Of a stretch of DNA of 64,000 nt, positions 18,396 to 28,243 are shown piece after piece. The notes beneath the pieces are model-generated. The model made no database searches. It saw only the letters and a program-made list of their open reading frames with translations, and was not told the DNA's origin. The position numbers were made by a program, and so were the translations under genes. Source of the DNA: Clostridium ljungdahlii (GTDB lineage Bacteria > Bacillota > Clostridia > Clostridiales > Clostridiaceae); assembly GCF_001636845.1 (NCBI RefSeq), contig NZ_LITT01000058.1, positions 221,062 through 285,061 on the forward strand, in the 5' to 3' direction. Numbering within the stretch: the first letter of the stretch is position 1; each line of letters starts with the position of its first letter.

Positions 18396-19029
18396 AGCTT
18401 TTTCTCATACTGCACAAATTCCTATTTGGGCATCTGGAACAGTCATGATCTTTTTTATTTAATTTTATATTTTTATCAGCTCCATATATATACGCCATAG
18501 AACGCATGGAAGAAAGTATATAGTCTTCATTTACAGTCAAATTTAAAAAATTCTCCGCATCTAGTTTATCTAGTATATACTTTTGACATTTAAGAGGAAT
18601 CTCTCCATCTCCAGGAGATATTCTACAACTCAATCCTAAATGCAACTCTTTAACTTTAGCGTATATGTGGCTAAAGAGTTGGGAGCTGAGTTCAAACAAG
18701 TAAGATGAAGCCATAGCATCAAGCATCATGCCTTCCTTCATATTTCCATAGGAAAAGAATTCATTTACTTTACTCGTACAATTATCACCCATAGTTATAA
18801 TGCAATACACGATGTATTCATAATTTTTTACAGCTTCAAAGTTAAAGCTATCTTCTCTTTTTTCTATTTCAAATATTCCTGTTGGTTCTATATTTTCATA
18901 TAAAATAGGAAGAAGTTTTTCATATAAATATTCTATTTCTTCATTTTTTATTATACTGCCATAGGACTTTAAAGTTTGTATTACTTGATCTTTGTTTAAT
19001 TTAAAATCAAAGTCCAGTATTACATCCAT
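18394..19029 (-). CDS. Cobalamin-dependent methionine synthase activation-domain protein with C-terminal cysteine motif
   Basis: This 211-residue cytoplasmic protein resembles the reactivation (SAM-binding) domain at the end of MetH: GLSCRISPGDGEIPLKCQ corresponds to the family's RxSPGYGdwPLeeQ block, followed by an L-T-x-x-x-M/I-x-P-like segment (NLTVNEDYILSSMRSMAYI). It is a stand-alone protein rather than a MetH fusion, as often seen in clostridia. The tail DCSRCPNRNLCSM adds three closely spaced Cys that could bind metal or an Fe-S cluster. A TTG five codons upstream lies in the TGGGGGT ribosome site, so the ATG at 19029 is used. Its corrinoid partner is not in the window. Confidence 0.78.
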   Translation of the reverse strand: MDVILDFDFKLNKDQVIQTLKSYGSIIKNEEIEYLYEKLLPILYENIEPTGIFEIEKREDSFNFEAVKNYEYIVYCIITMGDNCTSKVNEFFSYGNMKEGMMLDAMASSYLFELSSQLFSHIYAKVKELHLGLSCRISPGDGEIPLKCQKYILDKLDAENFLNLTVNEDYILSSMRSMAYIYGADKNIKLNKKDHDCSRCPNRNLCSMRKS

Positions 19030-19048
19030 TTTTATTACCCCCAAAGTA

Positions 19049-21265
19049 TCAATTATGTTTTATATAATCAACCCATTGATTTCTAATATCCATAAAGTAA
19101 TTGTCACCTGTTATAGAGTAAATTGCTTCTAGTAAATCTATATGAACCTTGTGATAATCTAAAGCAGGATTAGCATCCCTAGATGTCATTAGATGGCTTA
19201 AATCATAACTGGTGAAACCACCTATGTCATAGTAAGGTAATACTATTTTCAAGGTTTTAATCCCTTCATTGAAATAATAACTTGTTTGATCACCGCTTAT
19301 GTCAGATACTGTTTTTGAAAGTTGATCCCAATCATATATACCTAGTAATGTAAACATATATCCATTTAATGTATAAGTAGGTGTTGTGTTCACATACTCT
19401 TGAAAGAATATATCACTTTTAAATCTAGGGTCTAGGCTGCCAAGGGTGTCCATAACGCCCCCCTGACTTATTGGCGTTATCAAATAGTTGAAAGCCTTGT
19501 TACCGGCATCAATATATTTGTGGTCGTGAGTTATTTCGTAAGCACGAGAAAAAACATTTAATGATTCACCTTGAGCCATACTTGAAGTCCAATTAGTTCC
19601 AAGAGATTCATAGGAGTAATAGGGAAACTTGTATCTAAAACTTCCATCACTATCCATGTGATCAAGAAGAAAATCGGTACACTTTATAAATTGACTTAAT
19701 ACAGATGTATCTCCATGCAAATATTTTGTATGCAGATAAAGTGCATATTGGCATATTGTCACATAATTATACTGAGATCCAAATTCTCTATAGGTTACTA
19801 TTGGAATTCCATTGTCATCAAAACTTAATATATCAGATTTATTAAAATGATCACTTGTAAAGAAATCTAAATAATCCGACATAGCTTTATATGTAATTGG
19901 ATTATCAAAATTAAAGTTAAGTTTGCTGTATTCTTCAATAGCATTTTGAACTATAGCTTTAGAACTTTCTTTGTAGACATATTTGCTTATTATAGGATTT
20001 TTTGATGCTGCAACATTTTTGTATACAGTAGCATTAATTTTAATATTTTCAGGAACTGGCAACTGAAGTAAATAATTATAAATATTTAAAGCTGAATCAT
20101 AATTTCCCTGATTATGAATGTTTACTGCAGTATCTAGCAAATGGTATGCATCACTGTCAAAGGCTGTCTTTAAATTATAATCGTTAGGATATAATGAAAT
20201 ACCTAAAGCTATGTTCTTAAAAGCAGCTAGTTCATCAGAAGAAGCTTGTTCATTGTAGGAGTTAATAAAGTCATCAGGTGTAATGTCTTCTGAATCTGTA
20301 AAAAATCTATTTATTAGATAGTCTGGAGTAACATCTTCTCCACCTACAACTACACACTCTTTTAGTGTAGCCTTGTTGCTCCTAACCATTCTAATCTGGT
20401 CAGAAGACATATTGTCATTTACGAGTACTACGGGCGAATCATTTTTGGCAGCTAGGGGAGAAATAGATAGTCCATCTGGATAATTTATTCCTGCTGCTAC
20501 ATATATTTTTTGTGCTTTTGAAAGATCATAAAATTCTTTAATTACATTTGCATTTGTATCATACCTGGTTTGACCACTTAGCCTTTCATAATCACCAAAG
20601 TAAGAAGCGGTATCGTCAGGAATAACACCTTGTCCACCAATCACATAGGTTTTTGAAGGCTTTAAGGTATTTACATAGTCCTTAAGTACATCAGGGACAC
20701 CACTTTTAGGAGTTAAAACGATAGGTTCAGCTTTACTTGAAGCATAGGATGAAATGGATAATGCATCTGCAAAACTTTCTGATGAAACAACAAATAGCTG
20801 ATTACCTCCAACTTCCTTTGCAATTTCAATGGAAGTTTCAATTCTCGTAGCTCCACCTAATCTTTTTACATTCAAGTTTTTTTGGGTCAGTTCGGTCTCT
20901 ATTTCACTAGAAACGGCACTTGTTCCACCAATTAAAAATATATTTTTAACACCTAGGCTTGTCAATTTATTTTGTATTTCAGGACTTAAAGTGTTTCCAT
21001 CTGTCATTAATAAAGGTGCATTGTACTTGGCACTTAAAGGTGCTGCACAAATTGCATCTGGAAAATTTTCACCTGAAACAATAATTGCATAATCAGAATG
21101 ATCGCTCCAGCCATAGTCAGCTATTTTCATATTAGTTGAGTATCTGTTCGGGCCAGATAATCTTGTTATAGTTGGACTTTGAGACTGAGCATTGATTACA
21201 GTAGTTTTTGAAAATATTAATGCTGTAGAAATTATTAAAGTAGTTATAACTTTTTTTGATAACAT
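19049..21265 (-). CDS. Cell-wall-anchored protein with CWB2 repeats and D-glucuronyl C5-epimerase-like domain
   Basis: This 738-residue protein has an N-terminal signal peptide (MLSKKVITTLIISTALIF...INAQ). Three consecutive CWB2 repeats (about residues 36-325) follow, each with an R-L-x-G-x-x-R-Y/I-x-T-N opening (RLSGPNRYSTN, RLGGATRIETS, RLSGQTRYDTN) and V-x-G-G cores; these bind wall polymer in clostridia. A helical, tetratricopeptide-like middle part follows. The C-terminal ~230 residues resemble the C5-epimerase family: TNWTSSMAQGESLNVFSRAY, a GGVMD strand, and TYTLNGYMFTLLGIYDWD. This suggests a surface enzyme acting on an acidic or other polysaccharide; catalysis is not proven. Confidence 0.83.
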   Translation of the reverse strand: MLSKKVITTLIISTALIFSKTTVINAQSQSPTITRLSGPNRYSTNMKIADYGWSDHSDYAIIVSGENFPDAICAAPLSAKYNAPLLMTDGNTLSPEIQNKLTSLGVKNIFLIGGTSAVSSEIETELTQKNLNVKRLGGATRIETSIEIAKEVGGNQLFVVSSESFADALSISSYASSKAEPIVLTPKSGVPDVLKDYVNTLKPSKTYVIGGQGVIPDDTASYFGDYERLSGQTRYDTNANVIKEFYDLSKAQKIYVAAGINYPDGLSISPLAAKNDSPVVLVNDNMSSDQIRMVRSNKATLKECVVVGGEDVTPDYLINRFFTDSEDITPDDFINSYNEQASSDELAAFKNIALGISLYPNDYNLKTAFDSDAYHLLDTAVNIHNQGNYDSALNIYNYLLQLPVPENIKINATVYKNVAASKNPIISKYVYKESSKAIVQNAIEEYSKLNFNFDNPITYKAMSDYLDFFTSDHFNKSDILSFDDNGIPIVTYREFGSQYNYVTICQYALYLHTKYLHGDTSVLSQFIKCTDFLLDHMDSDGSFRYKFPYYSYESLGTNWTSSMAQGESLNVFSRAYEITHDHKYIDAGNKAFNYLITPISQGGVMDTLGSLDPRFKSDIFFQEYVNTTPTYTLNGYMFTLLGIYDWDQLSKTVSDISGDQTSYYFNEGIKTLKIVLPYYDIGGFTSYDLSHLMTSRDANPALDYHKVHIDLLEAIYSITGDNYFMDIRNQWVDYIKHN

Positions 21266-21520
21266 AAATTTCCTCCGATTTAGTTAGATCTTTACTAGAA
21301 AACATAACTGAAGTCCATATAAATGATATCATTATATTATTATATTATCAACAATAACAACATTAGTACCGTTAATTTTAATAAGTAACCAAAAATGCTA
21401 ATAATGTAATACTAAGCCTTAACTGCCGATAGGTGGACATTATTCGTCACGTCATTCAGTATCATTGTAGGATGCCTGAAGTTTATAATTGCTGTTAAGT
21501 AGTTTATTGGAGTAAAAAAA
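21266..21520. other. Intergenic leader of the surface-protein gene
   Basis: No gene is seen. On the minus strand this should hold the promoter and leader of the CWB2 protein. A stretch at 21410-21490 is less AT-rich than its surroundings and contains short GC-rich segments (CACCTATCGGCAGT and CAGGCATCCTAC on the minus strand), which could be an upstream control element or structured RNA. I could not match it to a known riboswitch. Confidence 0.45.
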
Positions 21521-21562
21521 AAATCAATTGCCATCACTTTTAATGGTGGCAATTGATTTTAT
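21521..21562. terminator. Terminator after the rRNA methyltransferase gene
   Basis: AAATCAATTGCCATCAC pairs with a complementary GGTGGCAATTGATTT. An A-tract on the plus strand (T-tract on the minus strand) completes an intrinsic terminator for the minus-strand gene. Confidence 0.88.
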
Positions 21563-22911
21563 TTGTTTAGTTTAACCACGGTTTCGACGTGGGGAGTGTG
21601 AGGAAACATATCCATAAGTTTTACTTTATCTACATTGTAACCTGCATTAATTAATACATTTAAATCTTGAACTAAAGTTTTAGGATTACAGGATACGTAA
21701 ATTATTTCAGGCGCATTAAAATCAATTACATATTTTAATGCTTTAGGATGAACTCCTGGCCTTGGTGGATCAAGTATTATTATGTCTGGTTTATCCTCTA
21801 AAGTATTTAAAACATCCTTTACATCTCCGGCTGTGAACCTACAGTTTTTTATATTATTTAACTTGGCATTTTCATTTGCAGAAGCAACAGCCTTTTCTAT
21901 AAGTTCTACTCCTATTACTTTATTTACACTAGAAGCTAAAACTTGACCTATAGTTCCCGTACCGCAGTACAAGTCAAAAACTGTTTTTGAGGAAGCATCT
22001 CCAAGAAAATCTTTAATTATAGCATATAGTTTTTCCGTACCTCTTGAATTGGTCTGAAAGAAAGACTCAGGAGATATTTTAAACTTCAATCCTAAAATTT
22101 CTTCCATAATATAATCTCTACCATATAGAATTTCTACGTTATCTGCTTTTACCATGTCTGATAGATTGTCGTTTACAGTATGAAGTATCCCAACTAAAGT
22201 GCCTTTATAGTTGAGACCTTGCAATAATTTATTAAACCCATCTAAATCAAATTGTATTTGAGAAGTTGTCACAATGTTTATAAGTATTTCTCCAGTATTT
22301 CTACCTTTTCTCAATACTAAATTTCTTAGATATCCCTCGTGGTTTTTTATTTTGTAATATGGTAAATTTTTTTCTCTGAAATAAGTCACAACTTTATCTA
22401 AAATAAGTGTAAAATCTGCATCTACTAGGCTGCAATTATCTACATTTACAACGCCGAAAGATCTTCCCTTTATATGCATTCCAAGGGTGAGTTGTCCTCC
22501 CCTTTGTTCATCACCAAAGGAAAATTCCATTTTATTCCTATACCTTATTTTTTCAGGACTTTTTTCTATGCCTAGAAACTCAAAGTCACAGATGGATGCC
22601 TTTTCAAATAGATCTAAGACTTGTTTTTCTTTTAGTTCTAATTGCTTGCTATAAGGTATAAACTGAGAGGTACATCCACCACATAAATTAAAATGAGGAC
22701 AAAAAGGATCTACTGCATAATTTACATTTTCAAGTATTTCTGTAACTTTCGCTTCTAAATAGTGTTTTGTTTTCTTTGTAATTCTGGCTTTTACCTTTTG
22801 ACCTGGAACAGTATTTTTTATAAGTACGTCCATATCATCTTTTTTTGCTATTCCTATAGCTGGAAATTGTAGTTCTTCTATGAAAAATTCATATTCGCTG
22901 CCTTTTTTCAA
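21559..22911 (-). CDS. rlmCD: 23S rRNA (uracil-5-)-methyltransferase, RlmCD/RumA family
   Basis: This 450-residue SAM-dependent enzyme makes 5-methyluridine in 23S rRNA. It starts with a TRAM domain (about residues 1-60). Cys ligands for a [4Fe-4S] cluster follow in [16 protein letters not shown], with a fourth Cys near residue 160. SAM binding uses [15 protein letters not shown]. The late PPRPG ([13 protein letters not shown]) and catalytic [12 protein letters not shown] motifs complete the family signature. Family members of this type in Firmicutes methylate one or both of U747 and U1939. A coiled-coil membrane protein gene lies four bases upstream, so they may be co-transcribed. Confidence 0.92.
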   Translation of the reverse strand: MKKGSEYEFFIEELQFPAIGIAKKDDMDVLIKNTVPGQKVKARITKKTKHYLEAKVTEILENVNYAVDPFCPHFNLCGGCTSQFIPYSKQLELKEKQVLDLFEKASICDFEFLGIEKSPEKIRYRNKMEFSFGDEQRGGQLTLGMHIKGRSFGVVNVDNCSLVDADFTLILDKVVTYFREKNLPYYKIKNHEGYLRNLVLRKGRNTGEILINIVTTSQIQFDLDGFNKLLQGLNYKGTLVGILHTVNDNLSDMVKADNVEILYGRDYIMEEILGLKFKISPESFFQTNSRGTEKLYAIIKDFLGDASSKTVFDLYCGTGTIGQVLASSVNKVIGVELIEKAVASANENAKLNNIKNCRFTAGDVKDVLNTLEDKPDIIILDPPRPGVHPKALKYVIDFNAPEIIYVSCNPKTLVQDLNVLINAGYNVDKVKLMDMFPHTPHVETVVKLNK

Positions 22912-22914
22912 CTT

Positions 22915-23469
22915 TTAATCTTTCCTTTCTATGGATGTCGTTTTGGCGAACTTTTCACCTAATGTTTTATTTAATCTGGAACTTTTCATTATAATAGGAT
23001 ATAGAATTAGTATTACTACAAATAGTATAATAAATACTCCCTTCATATCCGACACATAGTATCCAAATATGAGCCTTAATATCAAGTCAAATAAATATAA
23101 AGCTGCTATTGAAACTACAGCTGACACAGCTGTGTCTATGAAAGAAATTTTGAAATTTCGCATCAGAGTTCCCTTTTTCTCACTTGACTTATCCTTACTA
23201 GGTTCAATTTTATTTGGAACTTCTTCATTAATATGTTCTACTTGTTTATTTTGTTCCTCTAATTCCTTCTTTTTTTGTTCTTCTTCAAGTCTTGCTTTCT
23301 CTTCTTCAAGCTTTTTTTGTTCTTCTAATTTTTTATTTTTAAGCTCTTCAAGTTTTTTCTCTTCTTCTAAATTTTTATTTTTAAGTTCTTCCAAAAATTG
23401 TTTTTTGTCTTCTTCATTTACTGAGAGTTCTCCTATATTATCTTCTATGTTATCTTCTTTTTCTCCCAT
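22915..23469 (-). CDS. Coiled-coil protein with C-terminal RDD-like membrane region
   Basis: This 184-residue protein starts with an acidic segment and a long charged coiled coil (about residues 18-80, E/K/L-rich with imperfect heptad repeats). Two or three membrane helices follow in the C-terminal half (about 105-165). The end, SSRLNKTLGEKFAKT, resembles the TLGkk segment that closes RDD-family membrane proteins. Function is unknown. It sits immediately upstream of the rRNA methyltransferase in the same direction. Confidence 0.7.
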   Translation of the reverse strand: MGEKEDNIEDNIGELSVNEEDKKQFLEELKNKNLEEEKKLEELKNKKLEEQKKLEEEKARLEEEQKKKELEEQNKQVEHINEEVPNKIEPSKDKSSEKKGTLMRNFKISFIDTAVSAVVSIAALYLFDLILRLIFGYYVSDMKGVFIILFVVILILYPIIMKSSRLNKTLGEKFAKTTSIERKD

Positions 23470-23648
23470 TAAATATACAACCTCCTAATTCTTTTGACTT
23501 CTTCATAATAAATATATTATGCTACACTATGGCATTTATGTAAATAGGTACGAAAAAATACTTTCATTTTGTTAACATATTGTTTTATAATTATACATAT
23601 TAGCTTCATCAATTTTAGGATTACAAATGTCTATAGGGGGAAAGTAGT

Positions 23649-25499
23649 ATGGATAAAATTAAGTCTTTTTTTATAAATTTTATAGATGTAATTTTTTTTG
23701 TAACTGTAGTAATGTTTAAAATACTAGTATATGGAAACCATATAAGTTCATTTAAAAGTTTATTTATTCCAGCTTTAGCTTCAGTGATGATATTGGTATC
23801 TATTGCCTGTATTTTTAAAACAAGGGGTCGTGCTAGATTTTTGTATATATGTAATTGTATTATAAGTATATTCATAGTCAGTGATCTGATTTATTATAAA
23901 TATTTTAAAGATATTATATCTGTATCTGTTCTGATAAGTGGACTTCAATTAAATGCAGTAAAATCTAGTGTGGCTAATCTACTGGACTTTAAAGATTTTT
24001 TATATCTTTTTGATATTATATTTGTAATTCCCTTCATAAATAGATATTTGGCAGGCCACAATAGAAAAATTTCTACAAAAGTTAGAGTATCTATGTTTTT
24101 AGCATTCATTTTAGTAGGTATTCTTATTGATTTCAAAAGCTTTTATGCTTTATCAAAGGAACAACCCAGACTTCTTACAACTATGTATAATAAAGTATAT
24201 ATAGCCAAAAAATTGGGTACAGTAAATTATCATTGCCTGGATATTTATAATTGTGCTTCTGCCAATATAAATAGACTAACTCCTGTGTCTAAGGATAAAG
24301 TTCAGGCTATAGAGTATTTTATAGATAAAAGCAAGTCCAGTCATGAAAATTTAAATGGAATCGGACAAGGTAAAAACTTGATAATGATACAGGTAGAGGC
24401 ACTTCAAGGATTTGTTATAAATTCTTCTATAAATGGAAAAGAGATAACCCCCAATTTAAATAGATGGATAAGACGTTCGGAGTACTTTGATAATTTTTAC
24501 TATCAGGTGGCAGCTGGAGGAACTTCTGATGCAGAATTTATGACAAACAATTCACTTTATCCTGCTTCGGCAGGTGCAGCTTATTTGCTTTACTCTGGCA
24601 ATGAATACAATGCAATGCCAAAAAATTTTAAGAGTAAAGGTTATTACACTGCAGCTCTACACGGATTTAGGGAAAGTTTTTGGAATAGAAATATAATGTA
24701 TAAAAAGTTTGGTTTTGATACTTTTTATGGTGAAAAAAGTTATAAACAAAATGAGTCTATAGGACTTGGTTTAAGCGATAGGTCTTTTCTCAGCCAATCC
24801 ATAGACAAGCTAAAAGATATGAAAAGTCCGTATTATGCTTTCTTAATAACTCTAACAAGTCATTTTCCTTATGATGAGGTAAATAAATATGGAGATTTTG
24901 ATGTAGGAGATTATGAAGGAAGTCTTATTGGAAATTACATAAAGGCAATACATTACACGGATGAACAGCTTGGAATGTTTTTAGATGAATTAGACAAAAA
25001 TGGTACTTTGAAAAATTCAATAGTTGTACTATATGGAGATCATTATGCAATACCTAAAGATAAACAAGATCAGCTTTTTAGCTTTTTAAAGACGAGTTCC
25101 AAATCTGATTTAGAGTGGGAAAAGCTTCAAAAGGTTCCTATGTTTATTCATTTCCCTGATGAATCTGTTAAAGGGGTAAACCATGTTTATGGAGGTCAGA
25201 TGGACATATATCCTACGGTATGCAATTTATTTAAACTTAAGGAAGAAGACATGCTTGGTAAAGACCTCTTTAATCCTGAGAGCGAAAGAGTTATATTTAG
25301 GAATGGTTCTTTTATAGATAAAGATTGCTATTATTCTTCACAAGATGATATTTATTATGATGTAAATACGGGAAATAAAATTTCTAAAAGTGATAAACTT
25401 GAAAAAGAAGAAGATTACATATTGAATCAGCTTGGTTATTCAGATTATATTTTGAGACATAATTTAATTAAAAAACTAAATTTGGACAAGAACAAATAA
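23649..25499 (+). CDS. LtaS-type sulfatase-family membrane protein (lipoteichoic acid synthase-like)
   Basis: This 616-residue protein has about five N-terminal membrane helices (residues 1-175) and an extracellular sulfatase-fold domain. The domain has the metal and nucleophile region NLIMIQVEALQGFV and AAGGTSDAEFMTNNS (Thr likely nucleophile), the NMP-like AALHGFRESFWNR block, and YGDHYAIPKD near residue 460 for metal binding. LtaS enzymes transfer glycerol phosphate from phosphatidylglycerol to build lipoteichoic acid; paralogues can act as primases or modify other glycans. It stands alone ahead of the thiamine operon. The exact role among LtaS paralogues is uncertain. Confidence 0.88.
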   Translation: MDKIKSFFINFIDVIFFVTVVMFKILVYGNHISSFKSLFIPALASVMILVSIACIFKTRGRARFLYICNCIISIFIVSDLIYYKYFKDIISVSVLISGLQLNAVKSSVANLLDFKDFLYLFDIIFVIPFINRYLAGHNRKISTKVRVSMFLAFILVGILIDFKSFYALSKEQPRLLTTMYNKVYIAKKLGTVNYHCLDIYNCASANINRLTPVSKDKVQAIEYFIDKSKSSHENLNGIGQGKNLIMIQVEALQGFVINSSINGKEITPNLNRWIRRSEYFDNFYYQVAAGGTSDAEFMTNNSLYPASAGAAYLLYSGNEYNAMPKNFKSKGYYTAALHGFRESFWNRNIMYKKFGFDTFYGEKSYKQNESIGLGLSDRSFLSQSIDKLKDMKSPYYAFLITLTSHFPYDEVNKYGDFDVGDYEGSLIGNYIKAIHYTDEQLGMFLDELDKNGTLKNSIVVLYGDHYAIPKDKQDQLFSFLKTSSKSDLEWEKLQKVPMFIHFPDESVKGVNHVYGGQMDIYPTVCNLFKLKEEDMLGKDLFNPESERVIFRNGSFIDKDCYYSSQDDIYYDVNTGNKISKSDKLEKEEDYILNQLGYSDYILRHNLIKKLNLDKNK

Positions 25500-25562
25500 T
25501 ATATTTACATTTATTTGGATAAGTGTTAGTATAAAAATGTAATTAATCTAAAATTATTTATA

Positions 25563-25650
25563 GTGCCAGGGGTGCCATTTGTGCTGAGAAAAGTGAAAAC
25601 TTTAACCCTTCGAACCTGATTCGGGTAACGCCGACGTAGGAAAGCTGCTT
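25563..25650 (+). promoter_or_regulatory. TPP (THI-box) riboswitch
   Basis: The conserved elements are present in order: AGGGGTGCC, GTGCTGAGA, ACCCTTCGAACCTGATTCGG, GTAACGCCGACGTAGGAAAGC. They form the two-arm TPP aptamer; the THI box is CTGAGA...ACCCTT...GAACCTGAT...GGTAA. It precedes the TatD-like gene and thiamine-precursor importer genes, so TPP should repress the whole unit. Confidence 0.97.
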
Positions 25651-25661
25651 TAATATTGGAT

Positions 25662-25698
25662 TCAAAGCACTGTTTTTATAATAGTGCTTTTTATTTTT
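25662..25698 (+). terminator. TPP-riboswitch terminator
   Basis: AAAGCACT pairs with AGTGCTTT followed by TTATTTTT, between the TPP aptamer and the first gene, as expected for a TPP-dependent transcription terminator. Confidence 0.88.
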
Positions 25699-25722
25699 GT
25701 TAAAGTATAGGGAGAGAATAAA

Positions 25723-26457
25723 ATGTTTGTAGATGCGCATAATCATATGGATTTTTATAAAGACAATTTAAGTAATGCAATTGATAGTATAAATCACAGC
25801 AATATCAAAACCTTGGGATGTTCTATGGATTTAGAGAGTTATATATTTACAAAAAAATTAAGTAAAGATAATAAAAATATAACTCCATGTCTTGGAATAC
25901 ATCCGTGGGAGGCACATAAAAACTACAAGGATTTAGATAAGTTCGATGATTATGTAAAGGAATGTAAAATTATTGGAGAAATAGGACTTGACTACTATTG
26001 GGTTTTGGAGAAAGAAAAATATCCTTATATGAATCTAGTATTTGAATACTTTTTAGGTAAGGCTAGGGAATATGACAAAATAACAAACATTCATACTAAA
26101 GGAGCAGAAAAGGAGGTATTGGATTATATAAAGAAATATGATTTAAGAACACCTATAATTCATTGGTATAGTGGAGATTTGAACATACTAAAAAAGCTTT
26201 TGGAGTATGGGTGCTATTTTACAATAAGTGTTGATATAGGATATTCTAAACTTACAGATGATATAGTAAAAATTATTCCTCTAGGTAGAATTTTAACAGA
26301 AACTGATGGCCCTACTTCACTTGAATGGGTAAATAAGAAATATGGATATCCATCCGAAGTTATAAATATTGTAAGAAAAATTTCTTTAATAAAGAATCTC
26401 CAGTTTGAAGAAGTTAGAGAAAAAATTTATGACAATTTTAATAAATTAAAATTATAG
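25723..26457 (+). CDS. TatD-family metal-dependent hydrolase in thiamine operon
   Basis: This 244-residue TIM-barrel metallohydrolase keeps the TatD pattern: FVDAHNHMDF (metal-binding HxH), LGIHPWEAH, IGEIGLDYYW (metal Glu), a mid-domain HTKGAEKEVL with His, HWYSGD with His, and LTETDGPTSL with the final metal Asp. TatD proteins are usually nucleases, but this one is the first gene behind a TPP riboswitch and ahead of a ThiXYZ-type importer. That context hints at a role in processing an imported pyrimidine precursor such as a formylated aminopyrimidine; this is inference. GGGAGAG lies before the ATG. Confidence 0.85.
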   Translation: MFVDAHNHMDFYKDNLSNAIDSINHSNIKTLGCSMDLESYIFTKKLSKDNKNITPCLGIHPWEAHKNYKDLDKFDDYVKECKIIGEIGLDYYWVLEKEKYPYMNLVFEYFLGKAREYDKITNIHTKGAEKEVLDYIKKYDLRTPIIHWYSGDLNILKKLLEYGCYFTISVDIGYSKLTDDIVKIIPLGRILTETDGPTSLEWVNKKYGYPSEVINIVRKISLIKNLQFEEVREKIYDNFNKLKL

Positions 26458-26474
26458 ACTGAAGGTGCTTATAT

Positions 26475-27227
26475 ATGGAAAAAGCAAAAAACATTCAAAG
26501 TAAAATATATCCTATAGCTACAATAGTAATAGTTGTACTTATATGGCAGTTAACAATAAACTTTGCCCACGTTCCTCAGTATATTATTCCTTCTCCGCTG
26601 GATATTTTAAAAACTCTTGTATCAGATTTTCAAAATATAATGGAAAATACGGAAACCACATTGTACGAGTCTTTTATAGGTTTTTTTATATCTATAATAT
26701 TTTCCTTTATATTAGCTGTAATAATGGATAGTTTTGAAATTGTGAGAAAGTCAATATATCCTATTTTACTAATATCTCAAACTATTCCAACTATAGCAAT
26801 TGCACCTTTGTTTATAATATGGTTTGGATTTGGGGTACTTCCTAAAATAATAGTAGTGGTAATGGTATGCTTTTTCCCGATAGTTGTAAGCCTCGTAGAT
26901 GGATTTGAGAAAGTAGACAGGGATTATATAAATTTATTTAGCACTATGAAAGCCTCAAGATTACAGACATTTTATCACTTAAAGCTTCCCTATGCTATGG
27001 TGAATTTTTTTTCAGGCTTAAAAATAGCAGCAACTTATATGATAATGTCTGCGATTATAGGTGAATGGCTTGGAGGAGATAATGGCATTGGGGTATACAT
27101 GGTAAGGGCAAAAAATGCCTATCAATTGGACAAGGTTTTTGCTTCAATTTTAGTCATTGTTATTGTAAGCATTATAATAATCTACATTATAGATTTTATA
27201 GGTAAAAAAATAATACATTGGAAATAG
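26475..27227 (+). CDS. thiX: ABC transporter permease for thiamine precursor (ThiX-like)
   Basis: This 250-residue integral membrane subunit of a nitrate/taurine/HMP-type importer has about six helices. The conserved ABC permease loop lies near residues 155-185 ([21 protein letters not shown]; the E-A-A-x-x-x-G pattern is partly changed). With the binding protein and ATPase downstream, and the TPP riboswitch upstream, it is most likely the permease for a hydroxymethylpyrimidine or formylaminopyrimidine compound. It is 17 bases after the TatD gene. Confidence 0.88.
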   Translation: MEKAKNIQSKIYPIATIVIVVLIWQLTINFAHVPQYIIPSPLDILKTLVSDFQNIMENTETTLYESFIGFFISIIFSFILAVIMDSFEIVRKSIYPILLISQTIPTIAIAPLFIIWFGFGVLPKIIVVVMVCFFPIVVSLVDGFEKVDRDYINLFSTMKASRLQTFYHLKLPYAMVNFFSGLKIAATYMIMSAIIGEWLGGDNGIGVYMVRAKNAYQLDKVFASILVIVIVSIIIIYIIDFIGKKIIHWK

Positions 27228-27238
27228 AGGAGACGAAT

Positions 27239-28243
27239 ATGAAAAAAAGTAAAATTATATTTTTGACGGTAACTATATTTGTTATAAGTTTGTTATTTGG
27301 GGGATGTGGAACATCTGAAAAGAAACAGGCAGCTGCTTCTTTAGATAAAACTACGGTAATACTTGATTGGACTCCAAATACAGATCATACAGGATTATAT
27401 GTAGCACTAGATAAAGGATATTATAAAGAGGAAGGACTGGATGTGAAGATAGTTCAACCTTCACAAGGTAATGTGACAAATCTTGTAGCTGCAGGCAAAG
27501 GAGATTTTGGCGTAAGCTATCAGGAAGATGTAACCTATGCAGTTACAAACAAGGATCCACTTCCTATAAAATCCATCGCGGCAATAATACAGCATAACAC
27601 TTCAGGTTTTGCGTCACCTAAAAGCAAAAATATAAAAAGTGTAAAGGATTTTGAAGGAAAAGTTTATGGAGGATGGGGTTCCCCTTCAGAAGAAGCTGTA
27701 ATCAAAGCTGTTATGGAGAAAAATGGAGCAGATTTCAGTAAGCTTAAAATTGTGAATATGGGAACTGATGATTTCTTTGCATCTACGAAGAAAAATGTTG
27801 ATTTTGCATGGATCTACCAAGGATGGACTGGAGTTGAAGCAAAATTAAAAGGTGTGGACTTAAATTTTATACCTGTCAAAGATTTAGATCCTGCACTTGA
27901 TTACTACACTCCTATTTTAATAACTAGTAATAAAAATATTAGTCAAAATCCAGATAAAGTTAGAAAATTTTTAAAAGCTACAGCAAAGGGATATGAATAT
28001 GCTATAAAAAATCCTGATGAAAGTGCAAAAATACTTGTCAAATATGCACCAGAAATAGATAAGAAATTGGCTGTAGAAAGTCAGAAGTATATGGCAAAAC
28101 AGTACATAGCAGATGCACCTAGGTGGGGTGTAATGAAATCTGATGTATGGAGTAGATATGCTAAGTTTTTGCAAAGTAAAGGGTTAATTAAAAAGGAGCT
28201 AAAAACAAGCGATGCTTTCACAAATGAATTTTTACCAAAATAA
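27239..28243 (+). CDS. thiY: Substrate-binding lipoprotein, NMT1/ThiY-like
   Basis: This 334-residue lipoprotein has a signal sequence and lipobox (LLFGGC, Cys near residue 22). The mature part is an NMT1/SsuA-type periplasmic-binding fold: [38 protein letters not shown] near the start is the classic NMT1/ThiY signature for pyrimidine-precursor binding. The ATG at 27239 has GGAGACG just before it; an in-frame TTG 21 bases upstream is less likely. The gene overlaps the downstream ATPase gene by 32 bases. Confidence 0.92.
   Translation: MKKSKIIFLTVTIFVISLLFGGCGTSEKKQAAASLDKTTVILDWTPNTDHTGLYVALDKGYYKEEGLDVKIVQPSQGNVTNLVAAGKGDFGVSYQEDVTYAVTNKDPLPIKSIAAIIQHNTSGFASPKSKNIKSVKDFEGKVYGGWGSPSEEAVIKAVMEKNGADFSKLKIVNMGTDDFFASTKKNVDFAWIYQGWTGVEAKLKGVDLNFIPVKDLDPALDYYTPILITSNKNISQNPDKVRKFLKATAKGYEYAIKNPDESAKILVKYAPEIDKKLAVESQKYMAKQYIADAPRWGVMKSDVWSRYAKFLQSKGLIKKELKTSDAFTNEFLPK

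Noticed and set aside
23069..23488. 139-codon Ser/Phe-rich ORF opposite the coiled-coil protein
   Set aside because: Low-complexity Ser/Phe-rich translation is the antisense of a Glu/Lys-rich coiled coil (TTC and TCT from GAA and AGA runs).
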